From NCBI GenBank assembly GCA_003427395.1, contig BFEA01000198.1:1353428-1378774 (forward strand): a stretch of DNA of 25,347 nt, written 5' to 3'. This stretch comes from Chara braunii (Eukaryota > Streptophyta > Charophyceae > Charales > Characeae). The notes beneath the pieces were generated by a model. The model ran no database searches and was not told the DNA's origin. It was given only the letters and a program-made list of their open reading frames with translations. Within the stretch, counting starts at the first letter, position 1, and every line of letters starts with the position of its first letter. Position numbers and translations under genes: made by a program. Shown here in pieces: positions 10,075-19,422 of this stretch.

Positions 10075-11040
10075 CCTTAATGACCCAGTCAAACATGCAA
10101 TACAACCTTTCTCCCACCTTTCCCCCAGATGCAATCCCACAATCTGCTTTCAGTCAAACAACAAAACTGAAACTGAGATGTACATGCATTCCTTTACTTT
10201 ACCTGATTAACTCCTGGAAAGAAAGTAGAATCATAGGGCCATCACACACACACGTTAGTCAAACTAGAGGGAGATAGTCAAACATGGGTATAGAGGGATC
10301 ATACAGACAGAAAGATATATACCTGACAGTTCCCTGCCTCCAGAACTCCTCCTGAGTCCCGTCAGAGCTCCCGCAATCGGTGGGTTGACTCCCCACAGAG
10401 TCTTGCTGCGGTCCTACGGGTTGCAATCCCGCCTGCCGCCTTCCTCTCGTAACCAGGATTAGACTGAGAGTAAGAAGGGCAAAATATAAGGGGTTCCAGA
10501 CGCTCGAGATACAAGAGAGGGACAACTCAACTCCCAGGAGAGGGCCTTGTTACCTTTCATCGCCTGAGGGGCCCACAATGACGGCCAATTGACAGCTCCG
10601 CCAATGAAATCAAATTGCCGAAGTAACCCCTCCTGACGAACTCTCCTGCCCGTAGCACCAACCCCCCCCTTCTCAAGTCTGAGGCACCTCTCCTCAGCCT
10701 AGTTGTGGCTGCACAACAGCCTGCAACAGTTCGTAGGCGGAACAACAATTTCCTAGTGGCGATCATCAGCCGCAGCGGTGTCGGGGCAGAAACCCTGACA
10801 AGGGTATCTGCCCGTGTTTTTCAACATCGGACGCTGTCTGACCTTTTCGCTAAATTGGAGGACTTGATGAGATTGAAGTTGCCAAAGTTATTCAGACCAG
10901 CACTATGACTGAGAGACCTAAACTTTCTTGAGCCTGACGTCGTCGACGCAGGACGACATCGACGTCCGTACGGGATAACGGGGGTCGGTAATGTCGTCCG
11001 CGGTTTTCGACGAGGCCGCAATAGTAAGCGGTGATGGGCA
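10075..11040. other. Non-coding stretch with scattered hairpins
   Basis: No gene is recognised. Open frames of 66 to 88 codons lie on both strands without recognisable domains. Hairpins include GACTC/GAGTC near 10388 and a nested stem at 10784-10813. In the nested stem GGGCAGA pairs with TCTGCCC, then an A-A mismatch, then ACCCT pairs with AGGGT around GACA. A further hairpin is GTTGT/ACAAC near 10702. Confidence 0.55.
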
Positions 11041-11075
11041 AACTAAAGTTAAAGCCTAGTCTACCTATAATAAGG

Positions 11076-11099
11076 TCGCGCGGCTGTTAAGCCGCGCGA
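11076..11099. repeat. Hairpin, 10-bp GC-rich stem with GTTA loop
   Basis: TCGCGCGGCT (11076-11085) pairs perfectly with AGCCGCGCGA (11090-11099). A related hairpin at 11537-11558 has GCGCGGCTG pairing with CAGTCGCGC, with one G-T wobble. Confidence 0.9.
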
Positions 11100-11341
11100 T
11101 TCAGGGCCCAAGCGGGCCAAGAAGGGGTCGCCGCGACGAGATTGGACCGCGGCGTGAAGGGATGATTTTTAGGGTCCAATGGGCTATTGCGCGTAAGACC
11201 TGGGGCGAAGGCGTCGGGGTCGGCCAGGTAGGGCAGCCGTTGAGGCTGTCGGCTGCCGATCCCGCCTGCCGGCCACGGGGGCAAGCCGGCTTAGCAGGCT
11301 CAACCTGCTAGGCGCTGGGAAGGGGCCTGCTGAGCACGAGA

Positions 11342-11370
11342 AGCCCTTCATATAGAAGGGCTGTTTTTTT
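11342..11370 (+). terminator. Terminator-like hairpin followed by T7
   Basis: AGCCCTTC (11342-11349) pairs with GAAGGGCT (11355-11362) around ATATA, then G and seven T. In a plant nucleus a T run like this could end a Pol III transcript. The form also resembles an intrinsic terminator. No gene upstream is identified, so function is inference. Confidence 0.4.
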
Positions 11371-11379
11371 CCTGATGTG

Positions 11380-11475
11380 AAAAGGAGCTAGCCCAGTAGG
11401 TACCGTCGCCAGATTACCACCCCGCAGACATGGGGATCGAACCTGACTAACTGCACTATCGGGCTAGCTCCTTTT
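11380..11475 (-). repeat. 15-bp perfect inverted repeat enclosing a tRNA-like B box
   Basis: AAAAGGAGCTAGCCC (11380-11394) is exactly inverted at 11461-11475. On the minus strand the enclosed sequence contains GGTTCGATCCCC (11443-11432), a match to the tRNA T-loop and Pol III B box. An A-box-like TAGC sequence lies only about 20 nt before it. No full cloverleaf forms. It could be a SINE head or a decayed tRNA. Confidence 0.45.
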
Positions 11476-11623
11476 GGAGCAGCCCGTGACTTGATAAGGG
11501 GTGCGGCCAATTTTCGGTCGTGCAATCTTTGAGATCGCGCGGCTGAAATCAGTCGCGCCGGGGTGATATGACCCCTGGGTAAGGATGACACGCATAAATC
11601 GAGAAAGGTCATTTTTTTTTTTT

Positions 11624-11695
11624 GATCCCGAATGGGATCGAACTCGGGCCTGTATTTTAACAGGTTGTGGGTGAGCCACGATAGGAAGTGACTGT
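11624..11695 (-). repeat. Second tRNA-like B-box segment (possible SINE or tRNA relic)
   Basis: On the minus strand a GTGGCTCAC A-box-like stretch is followed by a CCTGT/ACAGG stem like an anticodon arm. GAGTTCGATCCC (11645-11634, B-box-like) and the GATCCC/GGGATC hairpin come next. The T arm does not pair properly. A run of A follows on that strand. Confidence 0.35.
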
Positions 11696-11699
11696 TGGC

Positions 11700-12205
11700 C
11701 TTGCCAACGGACAAAAATAAATAAATAATAATAATGTAAAAAAAAAAACTAAAAACTGAACTAAAAACTAAAAGGGGAGCGCCAGGTGGCGGATTCGGAA
11801 GTGTCTGGGGCGCTTCAGTCCCCAACAGCGTAATGGCGCCCGTGAAAACGGACGACCGTTTTTGAAAGCGAGGTAAATTCTTTTTTTTTTTCTCTTTTTT
11901 TCTTTTTGTTTTCCTTTCTTTTTCTATATATCCCTCAGATTTTTCTTCTTTAAGAATTCTATTAGATTTTATTTAGTTTTATTACTTTTGTTAGATTCTT
12001 TAGATTTCGTTTCGGATCTCACAGAGGCACCCGTTCGTTTTGAAGAACGGGTTGCTGCTGCTGGATGAGCAAAATCCAGTGAATCTGCCGCAAAAATGCG
12101 GCTATATTCGGGCGTGCGTTTTGGGACCTTGTACTTGTGCTACGAGGGACTTTCTCCACATGTTGGGTGGTTTCCAGTCGCGATGAATGGTCGCGACAGT
12201 CGGCT
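11700..12205. other. Low-complexity and hairpin stretch, no gene
   Basis: A-rich near 11705-11770 and T-rich at about 11880-11935. ACCCGTTC (12029-12036) pairs with GAACGGGT (12045-12052). CCGCA/TGCGG near 12090 and TCGCGA repeats near 12178-12196 add hairpins. No protein-like frame. Confidence 0.6.
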
Positions 12206-12206
12206 G

Positions 12207-13020
<814 letters not shown>

Positions 13021-13118
13021 TTTGAGATGGAGTGCCCACACAGTGGATTGGTTTTATCGGCCTGCTCAGTGATGGGCAGGGATTTTTTCCTAACTCGCGC
13101 GCGGATGTTCGCGCCAAT

Positions 13119-13472
13119 ATGGCACGACTTCCAGGAGAAGTTCACGGATATACCTTGTACTTCCATCGCACGAGCAATCTCCAATACCTGTCACGGGTCA
13201 TTGTGAGCGTTAAAATTACCCCATCTGGAAAACGGTATGGGGTCATCCGGATTAAGGACACCACGACCACGCACCTTTTTCGGATGCGTCAGCCATTTCG
13301 CACCATAGTTTGGAAGCTTGCCTCACAGGTGGCTTCTCTCTATGATGCGCGCGAGGTTCGAGTTTGGCGAGGTGGACGCGTCGCCACCTTGATTTTTGAT
13401 AACGAGGAGCTTACACGACTCGGCCGGCTAGAGGCTGAGGCCTGTGAGGGCCGACAGGTTTATCCTGGCTAA
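13119..13472 (+). CDS. Orphan ORF, hypothetical basic protein of 117 aa
   Basis: The frame is open from at least 13032 (a GTG codon) to the stop at 13472. The first in-frame ATG is at 13119, giving 117 residues starting MARLPGEVHGYTLYFHRTSN. Composition is mixed and protein-like, not low-complexity: rich in Arg and Val, with hydrophobic beta-like stretches such as VIVSVKI and VATLIF, and an acidic C-terminal part. I see no signal peptide, membrane segment, Cys/His cluster or catalytic motif. The frame is CpG-rich and has none of the stops that break neighbouring sequence. A TATA-like site lies upstream, and hairpins occur on both sides. It could be an accessory protein of an unidentified mobile element, or a chance frame. 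Confidence 0.35.
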   Translation: MARLPGEVHGYTLYFHRTSNLQYLSRVIVSVKITPSGKRYGVIRIKDTTTTHLFRMRQPFRTIVWKLASQVASLYDAREVRVWRGGRVATLIFDNEELTRLGRLEAEACEGRQVYPG

Positions 13473-14350
13473 GTGCGCCCTCTCGAGTCAGGTGCAGTGG
13501 TGGGTCGTCCTTATAGTAGGGTCACACTATGTGATTCTACAAGGGTAATAACAAAAAAAAACATTCTTGCGTAGGTAGGCCAACCAGATGGATATTATTT
13601 GGATTACCCCGGTGATAGCACTTTCATGCTTATGCATTGAGGGGTAATCGACCGCTTAGAAATAAATCAGACGAAGTGTAAATCTAACGTTAAGCGGAGC
13701 AACAAGGGTGAAGTTTCAAGAAACGAGACGTTTCCATACCAAGTAACCTGGTATTGGGGATGGGTACTTCGTCATTCACGGAACAGAGAGAGTAATTATC
13801 ACCGAGGAGGACAAAGCGACTAACAAAATCACGGTTGCCCCTCCAAGTAGTTGCCGATGGTACGAAGGTGTGATCGAAACCGAGAGTTCAAACATCGATC
13901 AGGAGTCAGACCACTCGTTGATCTGCATGATACCGGTGGTATTTACTTGCAGAAGTTGTCCATGACGGATCTCCCGTCTTTGGACGGCGGTATAATTGTT
14001 ATTCCATCAGGTAGGCAGGGAAGAATAACCTCGGCGGGTCATCTCATCAAGTCTAAATGTTGGTCATGTATCGGTTCTGTTCGTTTTATGACCAGAGAAT
14101 TAAAAAGGGGCTAGGATTGTATTGTGGGTTCCAGTTTGGTTGAGACCGTCCTAGTCGACCGATGTTTGTTCGGACCGAGGAGATCAGCGCCCCCGGAAAC
14201 GGACAACGTTCGGGTCCACTTGGCGTTAACCAAGCGTACTTATACTCCAGCGAGCGAGCAAACGCCCTCGGCTGACCTACCTGTCGAGTTCGCCTACCCC
14301 TAAAAACCCCGTTTCAGATCTTCCCCCGCCCGTTTTCATCAAGGAACGGG
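13473..14350. other. Non-coding stretch with further perfect hairpins
   Basis: Hairpins include GATTACCCC/GGGGTAATC (13602-13610 with 13641-13649), CCGCTTA/TAAGCGG (13652 and 13691), GAAAC/GTTTC (13720-13734), ATACCA/TGGTAT (13736-13754) and CCCGTT/AACGGG (14329-14350). The frame at 13851-14114 has no recognised domain. Confidence 0.6.
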
Positions 14351-16600
14351 GGAGACCTTCGTTTTGTGCTCTCTCCTACTTCGGCCTGCTCCGCCATAGC
14401 TCGTATGTATTCTGCACGCGCCTGGCCCGGTTGGTAGTCCGGGTTCAGCCTCCTTTTTCCCCACATTTTCCTTGTTGCCTTCCTGCTCCCTTCCTGTGCT
14501 GCCTCTGTATTCCCTCACTCTCTGGTGCTTTGCCCTTTCCTTCTGCACTAGCCAACCCCCGCCATCACCGTTTCTTCCCCGTCTCAGCCTGAGAACGAAT
14601 CCGGGTGCTGATCGCCTCCGGGTGCATTCCCCTCTGCAACTCATCTCCCTGCGCAGTCTCCTCCCCGCTGTCTGCCTTTGTATGCCCCCACTCTCTTCCT
14701 CCCCCGCTATCCTCCGTTCTTCTGTGCTTCCAGCTCAACGTCGAGCCGGAGTGAGGCCGCTCCGCCTTCTTCGGCTAACGCTGCTCCCGTACCGCAGCGA
14801 ATCCCGTCGCGATCAGCAGGCTGTCCAACAACCCCAACCATCCTGAGGGAAACTTCGAAGGGGACCGGCTCCTTTCTATTTTTTTTTATTTTTTATTTTT
14901 TCCTGAGTCAGCTGGCCTCTCGGCCTTATACCCAAGTCCGACACATGGTCTGCATTTCAGTTTCTACCGTGCCCCCCCCCTTTTCAGTACCCTCGGGCCC
15001 CCTGTCGGGGCCTAATGCACAGTCTGCTGTGAGGGCCCAGGCAAAACGGGTCCCCACGCAGATCTTGGTGGTAATAGTTAAAAAAAAACTTCAAACACGT
15101 ACTCTTGGAGGCGGGTTTCGTCTGGCTTGCTGCTGGGACACCCTGGCTACGCCCAGCTTAAGCATAACTCACCATCTTATGTGCCCCAACAGACACACTC
15201 ACACTCAGACCCCTCCCAACAGATGGTGGGGGGGGTCGAACGGTGCACTGCATCAGCTGGCCCTGCCACCCAGCCTTTTCTCCTGCACCGTGGACCAACC
15301 CGAAGGGCGCGCACCTAAGGTCCTCGAGTGCCGCGTCGGCCATCCGTGCCTGGCAATACCATAGTGGAGCCAGACGTGTCGGTCCCGACGTCGGCCTCGG
15401 AACCGGTCACTGGGTCTAGGCAACCGTAAACAAAAAAATAATCAGAAATAATAATAAAAATAACACGAGGGACGCGTTGGACTGCGACGACACACCCCGC
15501 CTAGGCCGCACATAGTTGTGCCTTCCCCGTCGATATCCCTCACGCGCCGCTCACCTAGGCGAGGGCCTAAACTTCCTCTCGTACGTGCGCTGTCGGGCGA
15601 ACAAGACTGCACTAGTATGACTTGCAGAAAACACGGCAAATACCCTTGTAAGGGTATTTGGTACGACAGTGAAGTTTTACAAAACGCGAGGGGTGGGAGA
15701 GGGAGTAGGGAAAAAGGAAGGGAAGAGGGGGAAGAAGGGAAAGAGAGAAGTGAAGGGGCAAAGAGCAACTTTTAAGGAAAGAAAAACTTCATGTGGAGAC
15801 TACTCTAGAATTGGACAAGAGGGTAGTCGGTGTTTGCGTTGTAGGAAATTTTGAGTTGCATGACAAAACTTTCAAAGCCAGAATGGACATCCCCCTATCG
15901 TGCAACCTGCATAATTAAATAAGCCCCCCCTTATCATGCAATCTGCATATTCATCTGATCTCATAGTGCTACAGTGAGGCCACTGCGCATATTTTACCAT
16001 CAATGTGTGTCTCCTCACTTACAATTATAGACCTTGCACTGTTTCTGAGTTTGCAGACATTGTTCTCTGGATAAAAAAAAACATTGCACGTTGCGTGAAC
16101 ATAAAAACCTTATCTATGACATTTATGGAAAAACGATTGCAACTTCAACCCGCTTCACATAATTATATATCAGATATGGACCCAAATTTTCATGCATTCC
16201 GCATTATTTGTGTCATTTCTGTGTTGTTACCGCACAAATAATTCATAGACTACGAACGAAAATGGCGGTAGACGATAACCAATAAGAAATAACTCTTCTA
16301 TCATCCACTAGTAGAATCTCACTTGGTATGATTGGTAAATCAAGAACCGTACGTAGATATGCACCCACAAATTCTACAACCTCTGGAGAAAAGTCTAGCT
16401 AAACCTCCCTCGAATATGGGCAGGTAGTGTCCCTTCCTTGTATGGATTTGATAGATACGACCACGGATAATGAAAGGGGTCCTCAAGAAGACCGTGATTG
16501 TGCCATACCGTTATGTCTTCACGCAACCACAAGTCGGTTAGCATGCACATGAATAATCTTTGCTTTGAACACTTGACAAGATGGTCGCCGTCAGCTTCTG
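14351..16600. other. CT-rich and mixed DNA, no recognisable gene
   Basis: Pyrimidine-rich from about 14470 to 14740. The 228-codon frame at 14678-15364 translates to Pro/Ser-rich and low-complexity sequence and contains a poly-Phe run from a T tract, so I do not call it. A near-perfect palindrome lies at 15637-15660 (11-bp arms, GT centre). A purine-rich tract runs 15690-15770. From 15960 to 16600 I see only short chance frames. Confidence 0.55.
15891..15955 (+). repeat. Two direct copies of a 30-bp unit
   Basis: A C-run followed by TATCGTGCAACCTGCATAAT at about 15891-15920 recurs as a C-run followed by TTATCATGCAATCTGCATAT at 15926-15955. Most differences are C/T or G/A. Confidence 0.75.
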
Positions 16601-16610
16601 CCGTGAAAAG

Positions 16611-16659
16611 GGCGCCTTCGGCCTATCTATATAGAGACTCAAACGACGCCTTCGGCGTC
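16611..16659. repeat. GCC-TTC-GGC mini-hairpins
   Basis: GACGCC and GGCGTC (16645-16659) form a 6-bp stem around TTC. A shorter GCC-TTC-GGC lies at about 16614-16622. Similar motifs recur only in the organelle-derived block (near 19441, 20721 and 22881), so this may mark its left edge. Confidence 0.6.
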
Positions 16660-16854
16660 TTCGATCGGGGACCCGGCTCTTGCGAGCACTTTGGCACACG
16701 TCCCCGGGTTTTGGGGTAGTAAGTGTTAATTACCCCCCCACCAATACATAGATACAAATAGAAGTGCACGCTCTGCAAGCGCCTTGGGGAGTTTGAGCCA
16801 AATTCAACCACACTTCAATGGATGGTACAAAGTCCTCCAACTTTTCATACCTTA

Positions 16855-17050
16855 GGCTCCTTCCCGTCTGCTGACTGTGTACACAACCAGATCAACGCTG
16901 CGTTGCGCGCCTATTACTAGGCTGCTGCTGTAAATAAAGGTACTACGAACCCTCTGACCCATTCAAAAAGAGATTCGAATGATTCACCGGTTCCACCGTA
17001 TGCTCTCATCTTTTTCATTTTCATTTAAGATTGAGTCTGCAGTGCGCTTC
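16855..17050 (+). repeat. 196-bp inverted repeat, left arm
   Basis: Matches the reverse complement of 18781-18976 over its full length, with about 15 differences by eye, 14 of them transitions. It ends one base before the atp6 fragment. I cannot assign it to a known gene. Confidence 0.9.
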
Positions 17051-17051
17051 A

Positions 17052-17366
17052 GGCGTGTTATGTCTATATTGGACACTAGCACCTTTTTTAGTACTTCTTG
17101 AACTAATTTCTTATTGTTTTCGTGCACTAAGGCTAGGAATACGTTTATTTGCCAATATGATGGCTGGTCGTAGTTTAGTGAAGATTTTGAGTGGTTTTGC
17201 TTGGACTATGTTGCCTATGGGAGGTATCATGTATTTAGCTCATCTTGCACATTTTCTCATTGTTTTCGCATTAACTGGGTTAGACTTAGGTGTTGCTGTA
17301 TTACAAGCTTATGTTTTTACTATTCTAATATATGTTTACCTAAATGACGCTTTAAATCTTCATTAA
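17052..17366 (+). pseudogene. atp6: atp6 3' portion (mitochondrial ATP synthase subunit a), copy 1
   Basis: ATP synthase subunit a is the membrane subunit that forms the proton path of complex V beside the c-ring. This frame covers the C-terminal third. Recognisable blocks are FLVLLELISYCFRAL, GIRLFANMM with the conserved essential Arg of GIRL, KILSGFAWTML, then LTGLDLGVAVLQAYVFTIL and the end YLNDALNLH followed by TAA. About 95 residues are uninterrupted and end at the natural stop. Upstream, where a GVPLPLAPF-like sequence is expected, a divergent GVLCLYWTLAPF is found, and the 196-bp inverted repeat replaces the rest of the gene. The sequence needs little obvious editing. A second, different atp6 fragment lies at 23950-24201. 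As a nuclear copy without 5' half or targeting presequence it should be inactive. Confidence 0.93.
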
Positions 17367-18237
17367 CCACTTTCTCCCACTTCGTGGCCTCTGGCGACAC
17401 AACCGCCGCGAAGCGTTCATCTTTTCCACCCACCCCAAGGTGGGGTGGTGTCGGCTCCATTCTTTTCTTGGCCAGGCAGCGAAGGAAGCTGACGAGCGAA
17501 AAAAGGGATTTGCAAGAGTTGTGGTGTTGACATACATGCCCAATTTGTCGTTGTGGCCTTGACGTGCTATGCTTAAATAACTGCGAATGTCGGTCCACTT
17601 TCCTATTAGGATGCAAACAACATGCCACATGTCTTTAATGTTTCCATAAAGTTGTCCTTCAAAGTATGTGCCTCTACTATGTGGACTTGCCCCAATTTCT
17701 ATCACCCGCCATATCCTGTCCTCGCATGTCCCACATACGGTGTTGGGCATATTAAACTCCCAGTATACGCCCCCAACCTTGCTGAAAAGAAAACCCGCCG
17801 CTTACAAAAATTTCAAAGGCCCATCGTTGTATATAAATTGAATCGATGGTGGGCGACCTCCGAAAAGGGTCCGAGACCGATAGCTGGATGTACTGGTGGT
17901 TAAATGTTCTGACCGAAGTCGAAAATCTCATAGTCCTTGTCGGGCGAACACAAAAAACACAGCAGCCTAAAGTGGAAAATGTACTATTTCATAAACGACC
18001 TATAGTGCATCGTATTGAAAGGTTATCACCACCAGGGTGAGTTGTTGCACACCAAATCTTGCAACAACTAAACACCTGTACTTCGGATCAGCCCCCGTCG
18101 TTGGCTACCCATAGAGAGGGAATGATGGTTGCAAAAACGCAAAGAACTTTTTTAATATCTCTTTATGATGGTTCTTTTGAGATTAGACCAACATGCGATT
18201 CGCATGCAAATGTTGTCAATTGCACGCGAGAACTATT
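17367..18237. other. Unassigned part of the organelle-derived block
   Basis: Between the atp6 and nad5 fragments. It holds a CCACCCC/GGGGTGG hairpin near 17430-17447. Frames of 64 to 132 codons are present on both strands and none is recognised. It may be mitochondrial spacer or inserted nuclear DNA. Confidence 0.5.
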
Positions 18238-18513
18238 GACAAAAGTGACCACAATTAACATAACCACAGTCAAAGTATCAAACAGAAAACCCCAAGAAGC
18301 ATCAAACATTTCTGACAAAATCAATGGTGCGAATTTGATATAACAAGCACCGACTCCCAGTTCAACCTCATAAAAAGCTATGAAACACAGACCTGAAGAA
18401 ATTGAAACACAAGTGGTTGTTACCAAGGCAGCCCCTCATGAACCAAGAAAGCGACCAAACACGTCTGCTACTAAACTACCGAGTAGAGGTAAGACTTCAA
18501 TAAGTAAATACAT
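18238..18513 (-). pseudogene. nad5: nad5 5' end (NADH dehydrogenase subunit 5), with a stop at codon 26
   Basis: Subunit 5 is a large proton-pumping membrane subunit of complex I. From the ATG at 18513 the minus strand reads MYLLIEVLPLLGSLVADVFG, then RFLGS, a TGA, then [14 protein letters not shown], the AFYEV and GACYIK blocks, and [12 protein letters not shown] ending in [12 protein letters not shown]. These are the first 92 residues of a protein of about 670 aa. The TGA (18438-18436) stands where the family has Arg. A CGA to TGA change fits CpG decay in nuclear DNA. A U-to-C-edited codon of the source mitochondrion is an alternative. After codon 92 similarity ends abruptly. No intron interrupts this stretch. 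Confidence 0.92.
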
Positions 18514-18645
18514 ATTCTAATCTTTTTTTTTGATTGACGATCGTGATAGTTGATTACATAGAAACTCTTGAAAATCAATCATCAAACACATAGATGGGCG
18601 TCCCGCCGTGTTTTGCATGATTGAGTCTGTTTAGTTTGAAATCAA

Positions 18646-18725
18646 GCTCACTTGGTGAAAATGGTAAACACGNCAGACTTAAAATNTGTTCCTACGGGTT
18701 ATCGGTTCAAGTCCGATAGTGAGCA
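18646..18725 (+). tRNA. trnL-UAA: tRNA-Leu(UAA), mitochondrial type, in numt DNA
   Basis: The 80-nt cloverleaf has the acceptor stem GCTCACT pairing perfectly with AGTGAGC. It has a GGTGAAAATGGTAAAC D region and an anticodon arm with loop CTTAAAA (anticodon TAA). A long class-II variable arm follows, then a perfect T arm ATCGG-TTCAAGT-CCGAT. Two positions of the anticodon stem are N (18673 and 18686). Pairing would require A and C there. It is structurally intact, but it lies among fragments and its expression is doubtful. Confidence 0.88.
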
Positions 18726-18726
18726 T

Positions 18727-18780
18727 ACTCGCTTGGTGAAAATGGTAAACACGACAGACTAAAACACTTCGTCGGTTCGA
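18727..18780 (+). pseudogene. Truncated second tRNA-Leu(UAA) copy
   Basis: Starts right after the intact copy with CTCGCTTGGTGAAAATGG and the same D region. It loses two bases in the anticodon loop and then jumps to a remnant of the T arm (TCGGTTCGA). The acceptor cannot close. It abuts the right arm of the 196-bp inverted repeat. Confidence 0.8.
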
Positions 18781-18976
18781 GAAGCGCACTGCAAACTCAA
18801 TCTTAAATGAAAATGAAAAAGATGAGAGCATACGGTGGAGCCAGTGAACCATTCGAATCTCTTTTCAAATGGGGCAGAGGGCTCGTAGTACCTTTATTTA
18901 CAGCAGCAGCCTAGCAATAGGCGCGCAGCGCAACGCTGGTCTGGTTGTGTACACAGTCAGCAGACGAAAAGGAGCC
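18781..18976 (-). repeat. 196-bp inverted repeat, right arm
   Basis: Inverted partner of 16855-17050. On the plus strand it contains a short frame starting MKMKKMRAYGGASEPFE that stops after about 35 codons. I could not assign that frame. The arms bracket 1,730 bp with atp6, nad5 and trnL pieces. Confidence 0.9.
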
Positions 18977-19399
18977 CTAATCGATGGACTCGAAAGAGCA
19001 CATCGAATACTAGAGCAGTATGAATCCGTCGACGGTCGGGTGAGACTAACTAAACAGTCGTTGGCTGCTTCGACATCTACCGACTTCGTACCCTTTGGAA
19101 ATCAATTAAATTACGTCTGAGAGATAGGTCTGGCCAGAGCGACCAGACTACAACGATCTATCTATTGCTGTAGTCCTCCAGAGGCCTGTTTATTTAAATA
19201 AACTGTGCCCCCATTTCTATTCTATTTCAATTAACGCACACCATATATAATACGCAAGATGGTGTTCGCCGACAGGTAAGCACGTAGATGGCGAGCCTAG
19301 GCCGAACAGAGATGGGCTGCACAGAGGTCGCTTTCTTTATCAGATCAACCATCGTCCAAGCATACCGCTACCGATAGATAAGGAGGCCTTTCTTATCTT
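18977..19399. other. Unassigned organelle-derived sequence
   Basis: Contains the end of an open frame (18869-19120) reading RRKGALIDGLERAHRILEQY and more, which I do not recognise. Its start lies inside the inverted-repeat arm. The rest has no visible gene. Confidence 0.45.
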
Positions 19400-19422
19400 A
19401 AGAGAACAATGGTCAACTCTTC
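19400..19422 (+). repeat. 23-bp repeat at the rpl2 break, copy 1
   Basis: AAGAGAACAATGGTCAACTC plus TTC recurs at 21099-21121 with a single A/G difference. Here it overlaps the point where rpl2 loses its C-terminus. There it lies inside a group II intron. Confidence 0.9.

Noticed and set aside
9702-10277. 191-codon frame with repeated QTTQTYG-like peptides, and the minus frame with repeated SLGGL peptides
   Set aside because: The peptide repeats are translations of the constant-loop hairpin motif. They fall in both strands and different frames, so the signal is in the DNA and not in a protein.
11371-11392. CTGATGTGAAAAGGAGC as a hammerhead ribozyme core
   Set aside because: The CUGAUGA and GAAA boxes are not separated by a stem II, and stems I and III cannot be formed.
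11831-11850. TGGCGCCCGTGAAAACGG as a retroviral primer-binding site
   Set aside because: Only TGGCGCCCG fits a tRNA 3' end. The remaining bases do not, and no LTR end is seen before it.
14840-14872. ATCCTGAGGGAAACTTCG, resembling the complement of a conserved 25S rRNA segment
   Set aside because: Only about 33 bp match with several differences, and the flanking bases do not continue as rRNA. Too short to call an rDNA fragment.
14678-15364. 228-codon plus-strand open frame
   Set aside because: The translation is Pro/Ser-rich with a poly-Phe run from a T tract and no domain. The region is pyrimidine-rich, which lengthens frames by chance.
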